Part shown: positions 24,438 to 32,303 of the stretch, in pieces
How positions within the stretch are numbered: the first letter of the stretch is position 1
How the letters are laid out: every line of letters starts with the position of its first letter
Assembly: GCF_016900895.1 (NCBI RefSeq)
Contig: NZ_JAFEUN010000043.1
Span: forward strand, 1-36,049
Direction: 5' to 3'
Origin: Parashewanella hymeniacidonis
GTDB lineage: Bacteria > Pseudomonadota > Gammaproteobacteria > Enterobacterales > Shewanellaceae
DNA length: 36,049 nucleotides
The notes under the pieces: model-generated
What the model was told of the DNA's origin: nothing
Databases searched by the model: none
The model's input: the letters and a program-made list of their open reading frames with translations, nothing else
Position numbers and translations under genes: made by a program

Positions 24438-25761
24438 TTCTAAGCTCCTGTTTACGAAGCAAGAGCTTTGCTTTAGCTAATTCAATATTCGTATCAGGGA
24501 GCTCCGCTGCTAACTCAGCTAATTGAGTTTTAGCAAGGGCAATATTTGAATCCTGTATAGCATCCAATAAATCGTTAAGCTGCTCATTTACTTTCGAATT
24601 ACGAATATCGGTATTCATAACGTCAAGTAAGACCATATTAACGTCTTGCCCATAAAGATCAGGGAGTTTTTGGGCTTTTGTATCAGTCGTCAACATACTA
24701 ACATTAATGTCTTTGGTGTCACTGATAACAATTGGCGAATGTGTTGTCACAATGAACTGAATTTTGGGAAAAGCAGCTTTCATTGTGCTGAGTAAATCTC
24801 TTTGCCACTCAGGATGCAAATGCATATCGACTTCGTCAATAAGCACTATACCTTCTGTCTCTTGTGGTGCTCTGGATGCTAAATGCGGATTTAATTTAAA
24901 TGCTCTATAAGCAATATCAGCCATCATAGCAATCATATTACGCACACCATCACTCAACATGGCGACAGGTACGTCACCTTGTTCACTGTGTGTCGCAACT
25001 AACTGTTTGTGGCTCGGGCTGTATCTTACGTTCATCCAGCCAGCAGGTTTTAACAAAATATCTAACGTCTTACGTAAGCCGGTGAGAAACTCTTTATGAA
25101 TGTTTCCACTAATCGAATTTTTACCAGACTCAATACGCTGTTGATTTTGCAAGTCAATTTCAAAGCTGGCCATTGTGGTGTCATAAACCCAATCGACAAA
25201 AGAAGTGAAACTGCGTTTTGGCTTTAGCCAGTCTGTGTAACCTTCAAGAACACTGGTTTTAGCAAGATGGCCAATTTTACCGCTAGAGGTGAAGGAATTA
25301 TTCCATAATCGATCTGTGCCGTAATAACAAACTAAAGGTAGTTTTTGGTTCGCACCAGCACGGACATTATCTTGTAAAAAACTGGCAAAGTCTTTTAGTG
25401 TTTTTACTTTTGATGTGCCACCTTTTAAGGTGTTACGTTGGCGAGACCAGTTTTGTGGAAATTCATTTTCATCTTTATTTGAAAATGACTCTGCGGCAAC
25501 CACAACAGGGAGTTGAGATTCCATCTTAATAGGGTAATCATCGCCCATTTTACTTAGATGAATATCGTTATCTGAAATTAAGGTGTCAGAAGCTGTACCA
25601 AAGCCGCCGACAAACTGCCCATAAGCGATAGCTATGGCGTCCAGCACTGACGATTTACCTTGGCCGTTTAAGCCAACCAGAACATTAATTCCTTCTTGGA
25701 ATTCACATTCAAACTGTTTGAATCCACGAAAGTTTTCAAGGGTTAACTTTTTTAATTTCAT
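24421..25761 (-). CDS. ptuA: PtuA-like SMC/AAA ATPase
   Basis: A 446-residue ABC-type ATPase with Walker A GLNGQGKSS (30-38), an ABC signature-like MLSDGVRNMIAMM, Walker B EGIVLIDEVDMHLHPEW and the H-loop TTHSPIVISDT. This fits the AAA_21/SMC-like subunit of Septu. A short helical tail of repeats (KTQLAELAAELPDTNIELAK) follows. It pairs with the HNH gene in a 17-bp overlap. In the family the ATPase forms large complexes with PtuB and senses infection-related signals, possibly ATP level. All ATPase motifs are intact. Confidence 0.85.
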   Translation of the reverse strand: MKLKKLTLENFRGFKQFECEFQEGINVLVGLNGQGKSSVLDAIAIAYGQFVGGFGTASDTLISDNDIHLSKMGDDYPIKMESQLPVVVAAESFSNKDENEFPQNWSRQRNTLKGGTSKVKTLKDFASFLQDNVRAGANQKLPLVCYYGTDRLWNNSFTSSGKIGHLAKTSVLEGYTDWLKPKRSFTSFVDWVYDTTMASFEIDLQNQQRIESGKNSISGNIHKEFLTGLRKTLDILLKPAGWMNVRYSPSHKQLVATHSEQGDVPVAMLSDGVRNMIAMMADIAYRAFKLNPHLASRAPQETEGIVLIDEVDMHLHPEWQRDLLSTMKAAFPKIQFIVTTHSPIVISDTKDINVSMLTTDTKAQKLPDLYGQDVNMVLLDVMNTDIRNSKVNEQLNDLLDAIQDSNIALAKTQLAELAAELPDTNIELAKAKLLLRKQELRIAKDN

Positions 25762-25832
25762 CGTGTTAGTTGCTCGCTGCTATCCTTGTGTAAAGTATGC
25801 CATAACTATTAAAAAAAACTTAAAGCTAAAAG

Positions 25833-26459
25833 CTAAAATTCTGGCTTAAATGTCTCTAACCAATAACGATAAAACAATTTATGCGCACGAAAGTAATCAT
25901 TTTCACCTTTGCGGCTTCTTAAAATGTCCGATGCTGTAACGCCAAACAGCAGAAAATCCATATCTGTTTTTACTTCACTTTTGTGCTCTATTAATGCCTC
26001 TAAATGCCATACCACTTCTTTAAGGTGACTTATTACACTGCGGTCACTGCGCTGGTAAAACTTCGCATCGGGTAACGCTCGGTCATAGGATTCTACATAT
26101 TCAGTAGCGTGCTCTTGAGTCATTTCGTCGTTTTGCGTCACCCAATAACGAAAGCTGCCCTTAAGTTGTTTTTCAAAAGCATTTAAAAAACCATTATCAT
26201 CGCCTTTTTTAGGGGCTGGAAATGCCAAGCAATAGCGGCAATGATAATCCATCGCCAACAAGTATTTTTTGCGTTTTATTGAGACACAATGCAGTACCCA
26301 ATGCCATTGGTAATTGTCATCGCAACCACGTTTACCCACATGCGCTAAATCTTCGGCTATGGTTTTATGCGGTGGCGGTAACACACAGGTGTATTGTTTA
26401 CCTTGCCTTGTGATAGTAAAAAAATCACTGGCGGCTTTGGTGCAATTGAATATCAGCAT
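25833..26459 (-). CDS. DUF6933-like hypothetical protein
   Basis: A 208-residue protein starting MLIFNCTKAASDFFTITRQG, which resembles the DUF6933 group (an N-terminal RCT/NCT strand and a conserved HWVLH block); this recall is moderate. A central cysteine pair is in DYHCRYCLAF. No catalytic motif can be assigned. It lies between the hsdS repeat-rich spacer and the ptuA-like gene on the same strand, with a 71-bp gap to ptuA. It may be part of the Septu cassette or simple cargo. Confidence 0.5.
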   Translation of the reverse strand: MLIFNCTKAASDFFTITRQGKQYTCVLPPPHKTIAEDLAHVGKRGCDDNYQWHWVLHCVSIKRKKYLLAMDYHCRYCLAFPAPKKGDDNGFLNAFEKQLKGSFRYWVTQNDEMTQEHATEYVESYDRALPDAKFYQRSDRSVISHLKEVVWHLEALIEHKSEVKTDMDFLLFGVTASDILRSRKGENDYFRAHKLFYRYWLETFKPEF

Positions 26460-26487
26460 TTATGGTTACCTTGTTACTCCGTTCTTT

Positions 26488-26690
26488 TGTCGCTCTCGTG
26501 AAAACGGGAATCCAGAGTCTTTTCTCTAAAAAAAGGCACTAGACTCCAGCCTTCGCTGGAGTGACGGAATAGCTGGTATAGTTTTTTTCTACGTCACTAA
26601 GAGGTTTAGCTTTTGTCATACCTGCGAAGGCAGGTATTATTTGCTTCGCCCGCCATACAAAACTGGCGTTCAATGCAAAAAACGCATTGT
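26488..26690. repeat. Cluster of GTCATNCC-type palindromic repeats and hairpins
   Basis: The 288-bp spacer after hsdS holds at least three related palindromes: a decayed GTCGCTCTCGTG...CGGGAATCCAGAG (26490-26517), ACTCCAGC-cttc-GCTGGAGT (26543-26562) and ATACCTGC-gaag-GCAGGTAT (26618-26637). Further hairpins are CGCCA...TGGCG (26651-26668) and CAATGC...GCATTG (26671-26689). They are dispersed-repeat units of REP/RPS type that fold as RNA and probably separate hsdS from downstream genes. The same unit occurs once between mobC and the relaxase. Confidence 0.75.
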
Positions 26691-26747
26691 CAGTGCCTTT
26701 TTATTACTTTCAATTAAAGAAAAGTGGGGCGTTCATTTATACAAACA

Positions 26748-27968
26748 CTAACCATCTAACGGCACAGAGACCCGCCGTTTACCCGTTAATAACTGCTGCA
26801 TTAACGCCTTTTTCTCTTGCTTAAAATGGGCGAGTTTGGTTTCTAAGGCTTCGATTTCTTTATCGGCTGCGGTAAGGACAGAAGCGATTTTTTGTTGTTC
26901 GTTTACATTCGGAATCTTAAATTTGATACCTTTTAGCGCATTAAAAGATAAAACTTTTTGAGATGTACCAACGCTGTACTTTCCAAATACTCCTCGATAT
27001 TGCTCAAAGAGTGCTATGAAGAACTCATTTTCACCTTTTGTTGTAAATATTGGATAGTAATGACTAATAATACCGTTATCACATTCTTTAAAGAGGTTAA
27101 AGGTGAAAAAGCCATCATCGCTTCTAGAGCGATAAGTCATATGGTTCGGAGGCAGTACATGAAACCCAATGTTGTTTCTATCTACGATTCTAGAATTTCC
27201 AAAATATTCAGTTTGAGGAACCAAACCAGTTCGAGAAGAAGTGAAAACTCTATGTTGATCTTGCACTGAGGACTTTTCTTTGTATTCGATAAGCCACGTT
27301 GCTAACAATGCCTCTTCCCACTCCCCATCAAACGCTTTGCCCGTTTCAGGGTTGATTAAGCGCTTTTTCCCCGTTAACAGCTGCTGCATTAGGGCTTTTT
27401 TCTGCTGTTTACTGGTTTCAATCAGTTTTTCAGTGGTGCGTATGGCGTTATCCCATGTCGATAGGATTTTGGCGATTTTATCCTCTTCTTCCTTAGACGA
27501 TGCAGCCATTAATGGAAGTTCAGCTAGAATAGCTGTATTCATATTTGGCATTGTTTGGCCGACTGCATTCTGCTCCAACCATTTTTTCACTGCATCTTTC
27601 TGTAAAAAATAAGACAGAAAAAGTGGAGAGTGTGCTTGATTTGGGGTCGCTTTTAAACACCCTGTACCGCACAACATTCTTGGATAATCTGATTCGATTA
27701 AAGCAAAACGAGCTACATCACCACGGCGACTAAAGAGTAAGTCACCAGACTTTAGAATATGCTTTTTAAGATCATTAGCTCGGTGAACAGGTATTTTTGC
27801 TGCTAATTCATTATTGACTCGAAAATTAATTAGGTCTTTGGGCATAAGTACAGGTACGCCTTCATCCGTATACTCATGAGCGTGTAACTGACTACCAAAT
27901 GGCCCTGTCTGAAGTTTTCCAGAACATACTTCACCAAGAGAAGTTAGTTTCCAACCACTAGGCACCAT
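26748..27968 (-). CDS. hsdS: Type I restriction enzyme specificity subunit
   Basis: A 406-residue HsdS with two target recognition domains. The first follows MVPSGWKLTSLGEV; the second follows the conserved central repeat. The central and distal conserved helices are repeated: KALMQQLLTGKKRL near 200 and KALMQQLLTGKRRV at the C-terminus, as expected for the two-fold repeat. It starts 11 bases inside the hsdM stop. The recognition sequence cannot be deduced. The two TRDs are unlike each other, so a bipartite asymmetric target is expected. No truncation is visible. Confidence 0.9.
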   Translation of the reverse strand: MVPSGWKLTSLGEVCSGKLQTGPFGSQLHAHEYTDEGVPVLMPKDLINFRVNNELAAKIPVHRANDLKKHILKSGDLLFSRRGDVARFALIESDYPRMLCGTGCLKATPNQAHSPLFLSYFLQKDAVKKWLEQNAVGQTMPNMNTAILAELPLMAASSKEEEDKIAKILSTWDNAIRTTEKLIETSKQQKKALMQQLLTGKKRLINPETGKAFDGEWEEALLATWLIEYKEKSSVQDQHRVFTSSRTGLVPQTEYFGNSRIVDRNNIGFHVLPPNHMTYRSRSDDGFFTFNLFKECDNGIISHYYPIFTTKGENEFFIALFEQYRGVFGKYSVGTSQKVLSFNALKGIKFKIPNVNEQQKIASVLTAADKEIEALETKLAHFKQEKKALMQQLLTGKRRVSVPLDG

Positions 27969-29475
27969 AACCCAACTCCTTTAGATAACCTGCCATCTCA
28001 GTCTCTAAATCAGCTAACTCATTTTGCAAAGCCAAACGCTCAGTGCGCACAGCGACCAAATCAATTTCTTCTTCCTCTTCAAAGGTATCGACATATCGAG
28101 GGATGTTGAGGTTGTAATCGTTGTCGGCAATTTCTTCTAGTGTCGCTAAATAGCTGTATTTGTCGGTAGTGGCTCTGGCTTTATAGGTGTCTACAATTTT
28201 TTGAATATTCTCAGGTGTTAATTGGTTTTGGTTTTTGCCTGACTTAAATTCACGGGAGGCGTCGATAAACAAGACTTTGTTATCGCCTTTTTGTTTTTTG
28301 AATATCAAAATGGCGGCGGGAATACCTGTACCAAAGAACAGCTTTTCGGGTAAGCCTATCACTGTATCAAGCAGGTTTTCATCAATCAGTTGTTTACGGA
28401 TTTTTCCCTCAGATGAGGAACGGAATAACACACCGTGAGGTACCACTACGCCCATTCTGCCTGTTTGTGGTTTTAAGGTTTCAATCATATGCGAGATAAA
28501 CGCATAATCACCTTTGGTTTTTGGTGGCACACCACGGCGGAAACGACCAAAGTGATCATTTTCAGCATTGTCATGCCCCCATTTATCGAGAGAAAACGGT
28601 GGATTAGCAGTAACAACATCAAAATGCAGCAGTCCACCATCTTTATCTTGAAGCTTAGGATTACGAATGGTGTCGCCCCATTCGATGCGGTGGTTGTCTT
28701 CACCGTGGAGGAACATGTTCATTTTCGATAATGACCACGTTGAGCCAATGGCCTCTTGCCCAAACAGCGCATATTGTTTTGAGCCGTCAAAGTTCTTTTG
28801 CACTTGCTTGCCGCATTTCATCAGCAAAGAGCCCGAACCACAGGCCGGGTCGCAAATGGTATCGCCTTGTTGCGGCTCTAATATAATCGACAATAAATCA
28901 GACACTTCTGGCGGAGTATAAAACTCGCCTGCTGATTTACCGCTACCTGCGGCAAAGTGTTTAATTAGATACTCGTAGGCGTTGCCAATTACATCCAACT
29001 CACCAACACGGCTGGGGCGCAAGTTTAGAGTGTCTTTCGCGAAGTCTTCTAATAGGTGGCGTAATATTTCGTTTTTCTGTTTTTCATCGCCCAGTTTATC
29101 GGTATTAAAGCTGATGTCTTGGAACACGTTTTTCAGCTTGGTGCCGTTGGCTTCTTCAATCGCATGAAGTGCTTTATCGATACGAGAGCCGTTACCCGCC
29201 TCATGTCTTGCGTCAAACAAATCCCAAAAGGTATAACCTGTTGGCACTTTGAAGGATTGGCTTTGCATCATTTCTTCAATCAGCTCTGGCGCATCACCGT
29301 ACTCATTTTTTAATTCTTGTTGTTTATCTTTGTGTACGTCAGAGATGTATTTTAAAAACAGCATGGTAAGAATGAAATCTTTGTAGATAGAAGGATCTAC
29401 CGTGCCTCTAAAGGTATCGCAAGCTGCCCATACCGCTTTATTGATTTCATCTTGGTTGATTTGTGTGTTTGTCAT
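27958..29475 (-). CDS. hsdM: Type I restriction enzyme M subunit (N6-adenine methyltransferase)
   Basis: A 505-residue HsdM with the N-terminal HsdM helical domain, SAM motif DPACGSGSLL (209-218) and catalytic NPPF (291-294). An acidic C-terminal coiled coil follows. It methylates adenine in the target and forms M2S with HsdS. It is the first gene of the cluster; its 3' end overlaps hsdS by 11 bases. hsdR is not adjacent but lies about 3 kb downstream behind the DUF6933, ptuA and ptuB genes on the same strand, an interrupted hsd locus. All motifs are intact. Confidence 0.95.
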   Translation of the reverse strand: MTNTQINQDEINKAVWAACDTFRGTVDPSIYKDFILTMLFLKYISDVHKDKQQELKNEYGDAPELIEEMMQSQSFKVPTGYTFWDLFDARHEAGNGSRIDKALHAIEEANGTKLKNVFQDISFNTDKLGDEKQKNEILRHLLEDFAKDTLNLRPSRVGELDVIGNAYEYLIKHFAAGSGKSAGEFYTPPEVSDLLSIILEPQQGDTICDPACGSGSLLMKCGKQVQKNFDGSKQYALFGQEAIGSTWSLSKMNMFLHGEDNHRIEWGDTIRNPKLQDKDGGLLHFDVVTANPPFSLDKWGHDNAENDHFGRFRRGVPPKTKGDYAFISHMIETLKPQTGRMGVVVPHGVLFRSSSEGKIRKQLIDENLLDTVIGLPEKLFFGTGIPAAILIFKKQKGDNKVLFIDASREFKSGKNQNQLTPENIQKIVDTYKARATTDKYSYLATLEEIADNDYNLNIPRYVDTFEEEEEIDLVAVRTERLALQNELADLETEMAGYLKELGYGA

Positions 29476-29877
29476 TATTAGTTATGGCTTAGCGAAAATG
29501 GTTTCTATCTTACTCTAACAGATAGCTAAGCGTATGCGATTGAGCTGTATTTTTTATAAGTTGGATTGTGCTTGCTGTTTTTTCCATCATGTCAGCTACG
29601 TTTTTAAGCAAATTGATGGATTGCATAAGCGTTTTGACTGTGGCACATTTATTTACGAGTAGTTGTTTGTTTTTACTCTTAACATAAGTACCTGTCGATA
29701 AGTTCTTTGAAAGTTCTTGTGTTCAGGTTTAGTGCTATACAAGGCGTAATATAGGGCGCATAGCCGTAGCTATGTAACTGAAATTGCAACGCAGTAGAGT
29801 GCTGAAACTGGACACTAGAAAATCTTAAGAAACTTATGGTCAGGTACATAACAACAGCGCTATTGAAAGGACTCAAT
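29476..29877. other. Divergent intergenic region hsdM / lipoprotein gene
   Basis: About 400 bp without a gene. It should hold the promoters of the restriction cluster (minus) and of the lipoprotein (plus). A hairpin with 6-bp arms, CATAGC-cgta-GCTATG (29759-29774), is embedded in a GC-richer stretch running from CAAGGCG to AACGCAGTAGAG, which looks like a dispersed repeat. I considered an integron attC site but the characteristic ends are not seen. Confidence 0.35.
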
Positions 29878-30756
29878 ATGAAATCAAAACTACTTCCGTT
29901 ATCTTGCCTACTACTACTTCTTGCTGTTGGGTGCAGCCCCAATGATCGTGCTTATTATGAAGCTAATCTTGACGATGCCCGAGTGAAAGCTGAAGAATGC
30001 GAAAAAGGAATGATTGCAGCGTTAAAAGCTGAAGATAGTTCGAAACTTCAAAAAATATCAGAAGATTCTGAGTGTAAGTTCGCATCTGAAGTTCATGAAG
30101 TGCAAAAAGAGAAAATTGCCAAAGTTAAACGTGATATTGAGCGCAAGAAAAGAAAGGAAGAGTACGAAAAACAAAGAAAAGAGCGTGAAGCTTTATATGC
30201 GAAACAAAAAATGGAGCGTGAAGCTGAGTTAGCTCGACGCAAACAAGAAGAAGCAGACAAACAGAAAGCTTTTGAGGCGGAATATCAAAAAAATGTTACA
30301 CAGCTGACAGCTATGTCTTATCCAGATTTTTATAAGTCTTTAAAAGCATGTGGTTACAGAATGAGTAGCGCCCAATGTAAAGCTGCTCACAAGCTGAAAG
30401 ATACTAAACGTAAAGCTGAAATAGTTAATTTAATAAAAAAATATCCTGAAGAGAAGTTGAAAGACTTTAGATCGTCTAAATGTAAAGGGATAGAGCTGGA
30501 TCGTGAGTATTGTAATTTGGCTACAAAAGCGAAACGTAAGCAAGACCAAGATAAAGTTGAATTTTATGTAAACAATAAGGCTGATTTTGCAAAAGATTTT
30601 AATGAATGCCACAAAATCTACATAAAACTGACCAAAGCAAAATATGGCGAGGAAGCGCCGTATAGAAAAGCGTTGCAAAAGTTTCAGTGTCGAGTAGCTA
30701 GAGATGCGGCCATGAAGTATAAAATTTGGAATTTTAAAAAGCCTATAGCTTTATAG
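29878..30756 (+). CDS. EexN-like lipoprotein with coiled-coil extension
   Basis: From the ATG at 29878 (AGGA site) the product is 292 residues. A lipoprotein signal with lipobox LAVGC puts the lipidated Cys at 19. The next stretch DRAYYEANLDDARVKAEECEKG matches the EexN-type entry-exclusion lipoproteins of conjugative elements (YY...P..A..K...C). A long charged coiled coil (about 85-150; KKRKEEYEKQRKEREALYAK) and a cysteine-bearing C-terminus follow, far longer than typical EexN of 80-120 residues. It probably sits at the inner face of the periplasm or outer membrane and may block redundant conjugation, or be a cargo surface protein. Confidence 0.6.
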   Translation: MKSKLLPLSCLLLLLAVGCSPNDRAYYEANLDDARVKAEECEKGMIAALKAEDSSKLQKISEDSECKFASEVHEVQKEKIAKVKRDIERKKRKEEYEKQRKEREALYAKQKMEREAELARRKQEEADKQKAFEAEYQKNVTQLTAMSYPDFYKSLKACGYRMSSAQCKAAHKLKDTKRKAEIVNLIKKYPEEKLKDFRSSKCKGIELDREYCNLATKAKRKQDQDKVEFYVNNKADFAKDFNECHKIYIKLTKAKYGEEAPYRKALQKFQCRVARDAAMKYKIWNFKKPIAL

Positions 30757-30776
30757 GACAGATTGGTTAGGGTGGT

Positions 30777-30810
30777 TTAATATTGCCTTGAATAAACAAG
30801 GCAATATTAA
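30777..30810 (+). terminator. Terminator-like perfect hairpin after lipoprotein gene
   Basis: A 14-bp stem (TTAATATTGCCTTG pairing with CAAGGCAATATTAA) with a 6-base AATAAA loop lies 20 bp after the lipoprotein stop. It has AT-rich flanks on both sides and would also stop the converging transcript of the small membrane protein gene. Confidence 0.65.
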
Positions 30811-30818
30811 TATATGAA

Positions 30819-30929
30819 TCACTTATTTTTTAATAAAGTATAAATTCCACTCAACCTCGATAAAATCGCAAACAACAGCACAGCAATCACCATTAAGAGG
30901 AAGATATTTAGAGTGTCATGATCCATCAT
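30819..30929 (-). CDS. Small single-span membrane protein, 36 aa
   Basis: A 36-residue frame MMDHDTLNIF followed by LLMVIAVLLFAILSRLSGIY and a KNK tail. A strong ribosome site, AAGGAGAAACAAT, precedes the ATG. The acidic N-terminus, a single hydrophobic helix and a basic C-terminus resemble small regulatory membrane proteins or type I/phage-type toxins. It stands at the distal end of the transfer-gene strand and just before the terminator hairpin. No function is recognised. Confidence 0.6.
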   Translation of the reverse strand: MMDHDTLNIFLLMVIAVLLFAILSRLSGIYTLLKNK

Positions 30930-31071
30930 ATTGTTTCTCCTTGTTTGAGTAAGGATGATAATGACACTTTTATTGGTAAGTTGGCAACTTGCCTATCTGA
31001 ATTGATAAAGCTTTTACTTTTTAAAGTCTAAGGGCTGTGGTGTAATTAGAAATTAGTCGAATCACTTTCTC

Positions 31072-32084
31072 TTAATACTCGATTGCTTCATCAACTTGCT
31101 TTTGAAGTCGATCTGATTGTTCAGTTATAAGTATGGGGTCGGCACCCAGTTCTTTAGAGGGTATAGTGTTATTGATTTCATATTCAAGCTTCATCATAAA
31201 CCCATGTATCTTTTCCGCATCCCTAGACGCCCGTAGAATCTCTTTTGGATCATCCTGCAATACCTTACCCAATGGTCAACATAGGCTGCGTGTTGGCCAA
31301 ACTCGTGGCCGATTTGAAGTTCGTCACCAAGCATGAGTGAACTGATTTCGGCTCGGAATTCTTCTTTGGCGTAGGACTCATCACCAAAGCGGCCAGTCAT
31401 ATCTCTGTTAAGTCTGCTGGAATGGCCTGATGAATGACAAATCTCATGACAAGCAACGGCGTAGAAGGAATCAGCGGTTTCAAACTGGCTCCTTGCGGGT
31501 AAGTGTACGCTGTCAGTTGCTGGGCTGTAGTAGGCATTGTCGTATTGGTCATGCTTAATTGGTACACCTGAGTTTTGCAGTATTTTCTCTGCACGCTCAT
31601 GGCGTTGCCATTCTGGAAGTTGTTTAACTTCAAGCTCTGGTAAACCATCAATTTGCTCAGCGTTAAAAACCACTGAGCTAAATACTCTTGGTTTATCCAA
31701 TTTAACCGTCACTTTAATTGGTTTACCGTCAGCGCCTAGAATCTTTTTTCCGCTATCGTCCTTTTTATCGATTTGGTCAAACAGCTTCCAATATTGAACA
31801 ATGGTGCCGTGTTGGCCTTTTTGTACCTGTGCATCAATGCTGTTGGCTTGTTTGTAGGTCATCCAGCGGGGATCGTCACGGCATTGCATAGCTAACCAAA
31901 TGGCGTTGGAGCCTTTGTAACGAGTACCACTGATTGGATTGTGTGGCATTCTTGGTTGTCCCGCTTGCCAAGGTTTTTGCCATGGTGCCGTTCCTGCTTT
32001 TAATTGCTCAATGAGCTTGTTAGCTATTTGCTCATGGTAAGGTGGCTTTTTTGTTTGCTTAGGTGCTTGCTTAGTTGCAGGCAT
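31072..32084 (-). pseudogene. ardC: ArdC antirestriction protein, frameshifted near its C-terminus
   Basis: The N-terminal ssDNA-binding domain (YHEQIANKLIEQLKAGTAPW) and the metallopeptidase motif HEICHSSGHSSRL are intact in 31194-32084. At 31266-31267 the frame breaks: CAT TGG GT is followed by AAG GTA TTG in another phase. The following 60 codons (KVLQDDPKEILRASRDAEKI...) are the normal ArdC C-terminus, ending at 31072. Loss of one base (GTN to GT) explains the split. ArdC protects incoming DNA from type I restriction. The truncated protein ends in a foreign tail YCRMIQKRFYGRLG and may have lost function. Confidence 0.8.
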
Positions 32085-32087
32085 AGG

Positions 32088-32303
32088 CTAATCCTCTTTA
32101 TCTTCATTTGATTGTTCTAGAGGTTCATCCGTAGTGAGTTCTGATGCATCCAATGCTTCATCTTCAGTTAGAGCATCTTCTTCAAAAGCGCCGAGCTCTT
32201 CTGCTTCAGTTGGCGTGACTTCAATCACGTTGCCAGGAATGTTTAAGGCAAACAGTTTGTCGTCGAGCTTGTGGTGGAGGTTAGTGTTCAAGTTGTCGGT
32301 CAT
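32088..32303 (-). CDS. Small acidic protein upstream of ardC
   Basis: A 71-residue strongly acidic protein (FEEDALTEDEALDASELTTDE). A conserved-looking core LDDKLFALNIPGNVIEVTPTEAEELGAFEEDAL is found in mobile-element transfer regions. It overlaps the TraC-like gene by 23 bases upstream and ends 3 bases before ardC. No function is known; a partner or DNA-mimic role with ArdC is an inference only. Confidence 0.55.
   Translation of the reverse strand: MTDNLNTNLHHKLDDKLFALNIPGNVIEVTPTEAEELGAFEEDALTEDEALDASELTTDEPLEQSNEDKED

Noticed and set aside
29759-29774. Hairpin in the hsdM/lipoprotein spacer as an integron attC site
   Set aside because: The typical R'/R'' core sites and the expected length are not visible, and no integron cassette or integrase is near.
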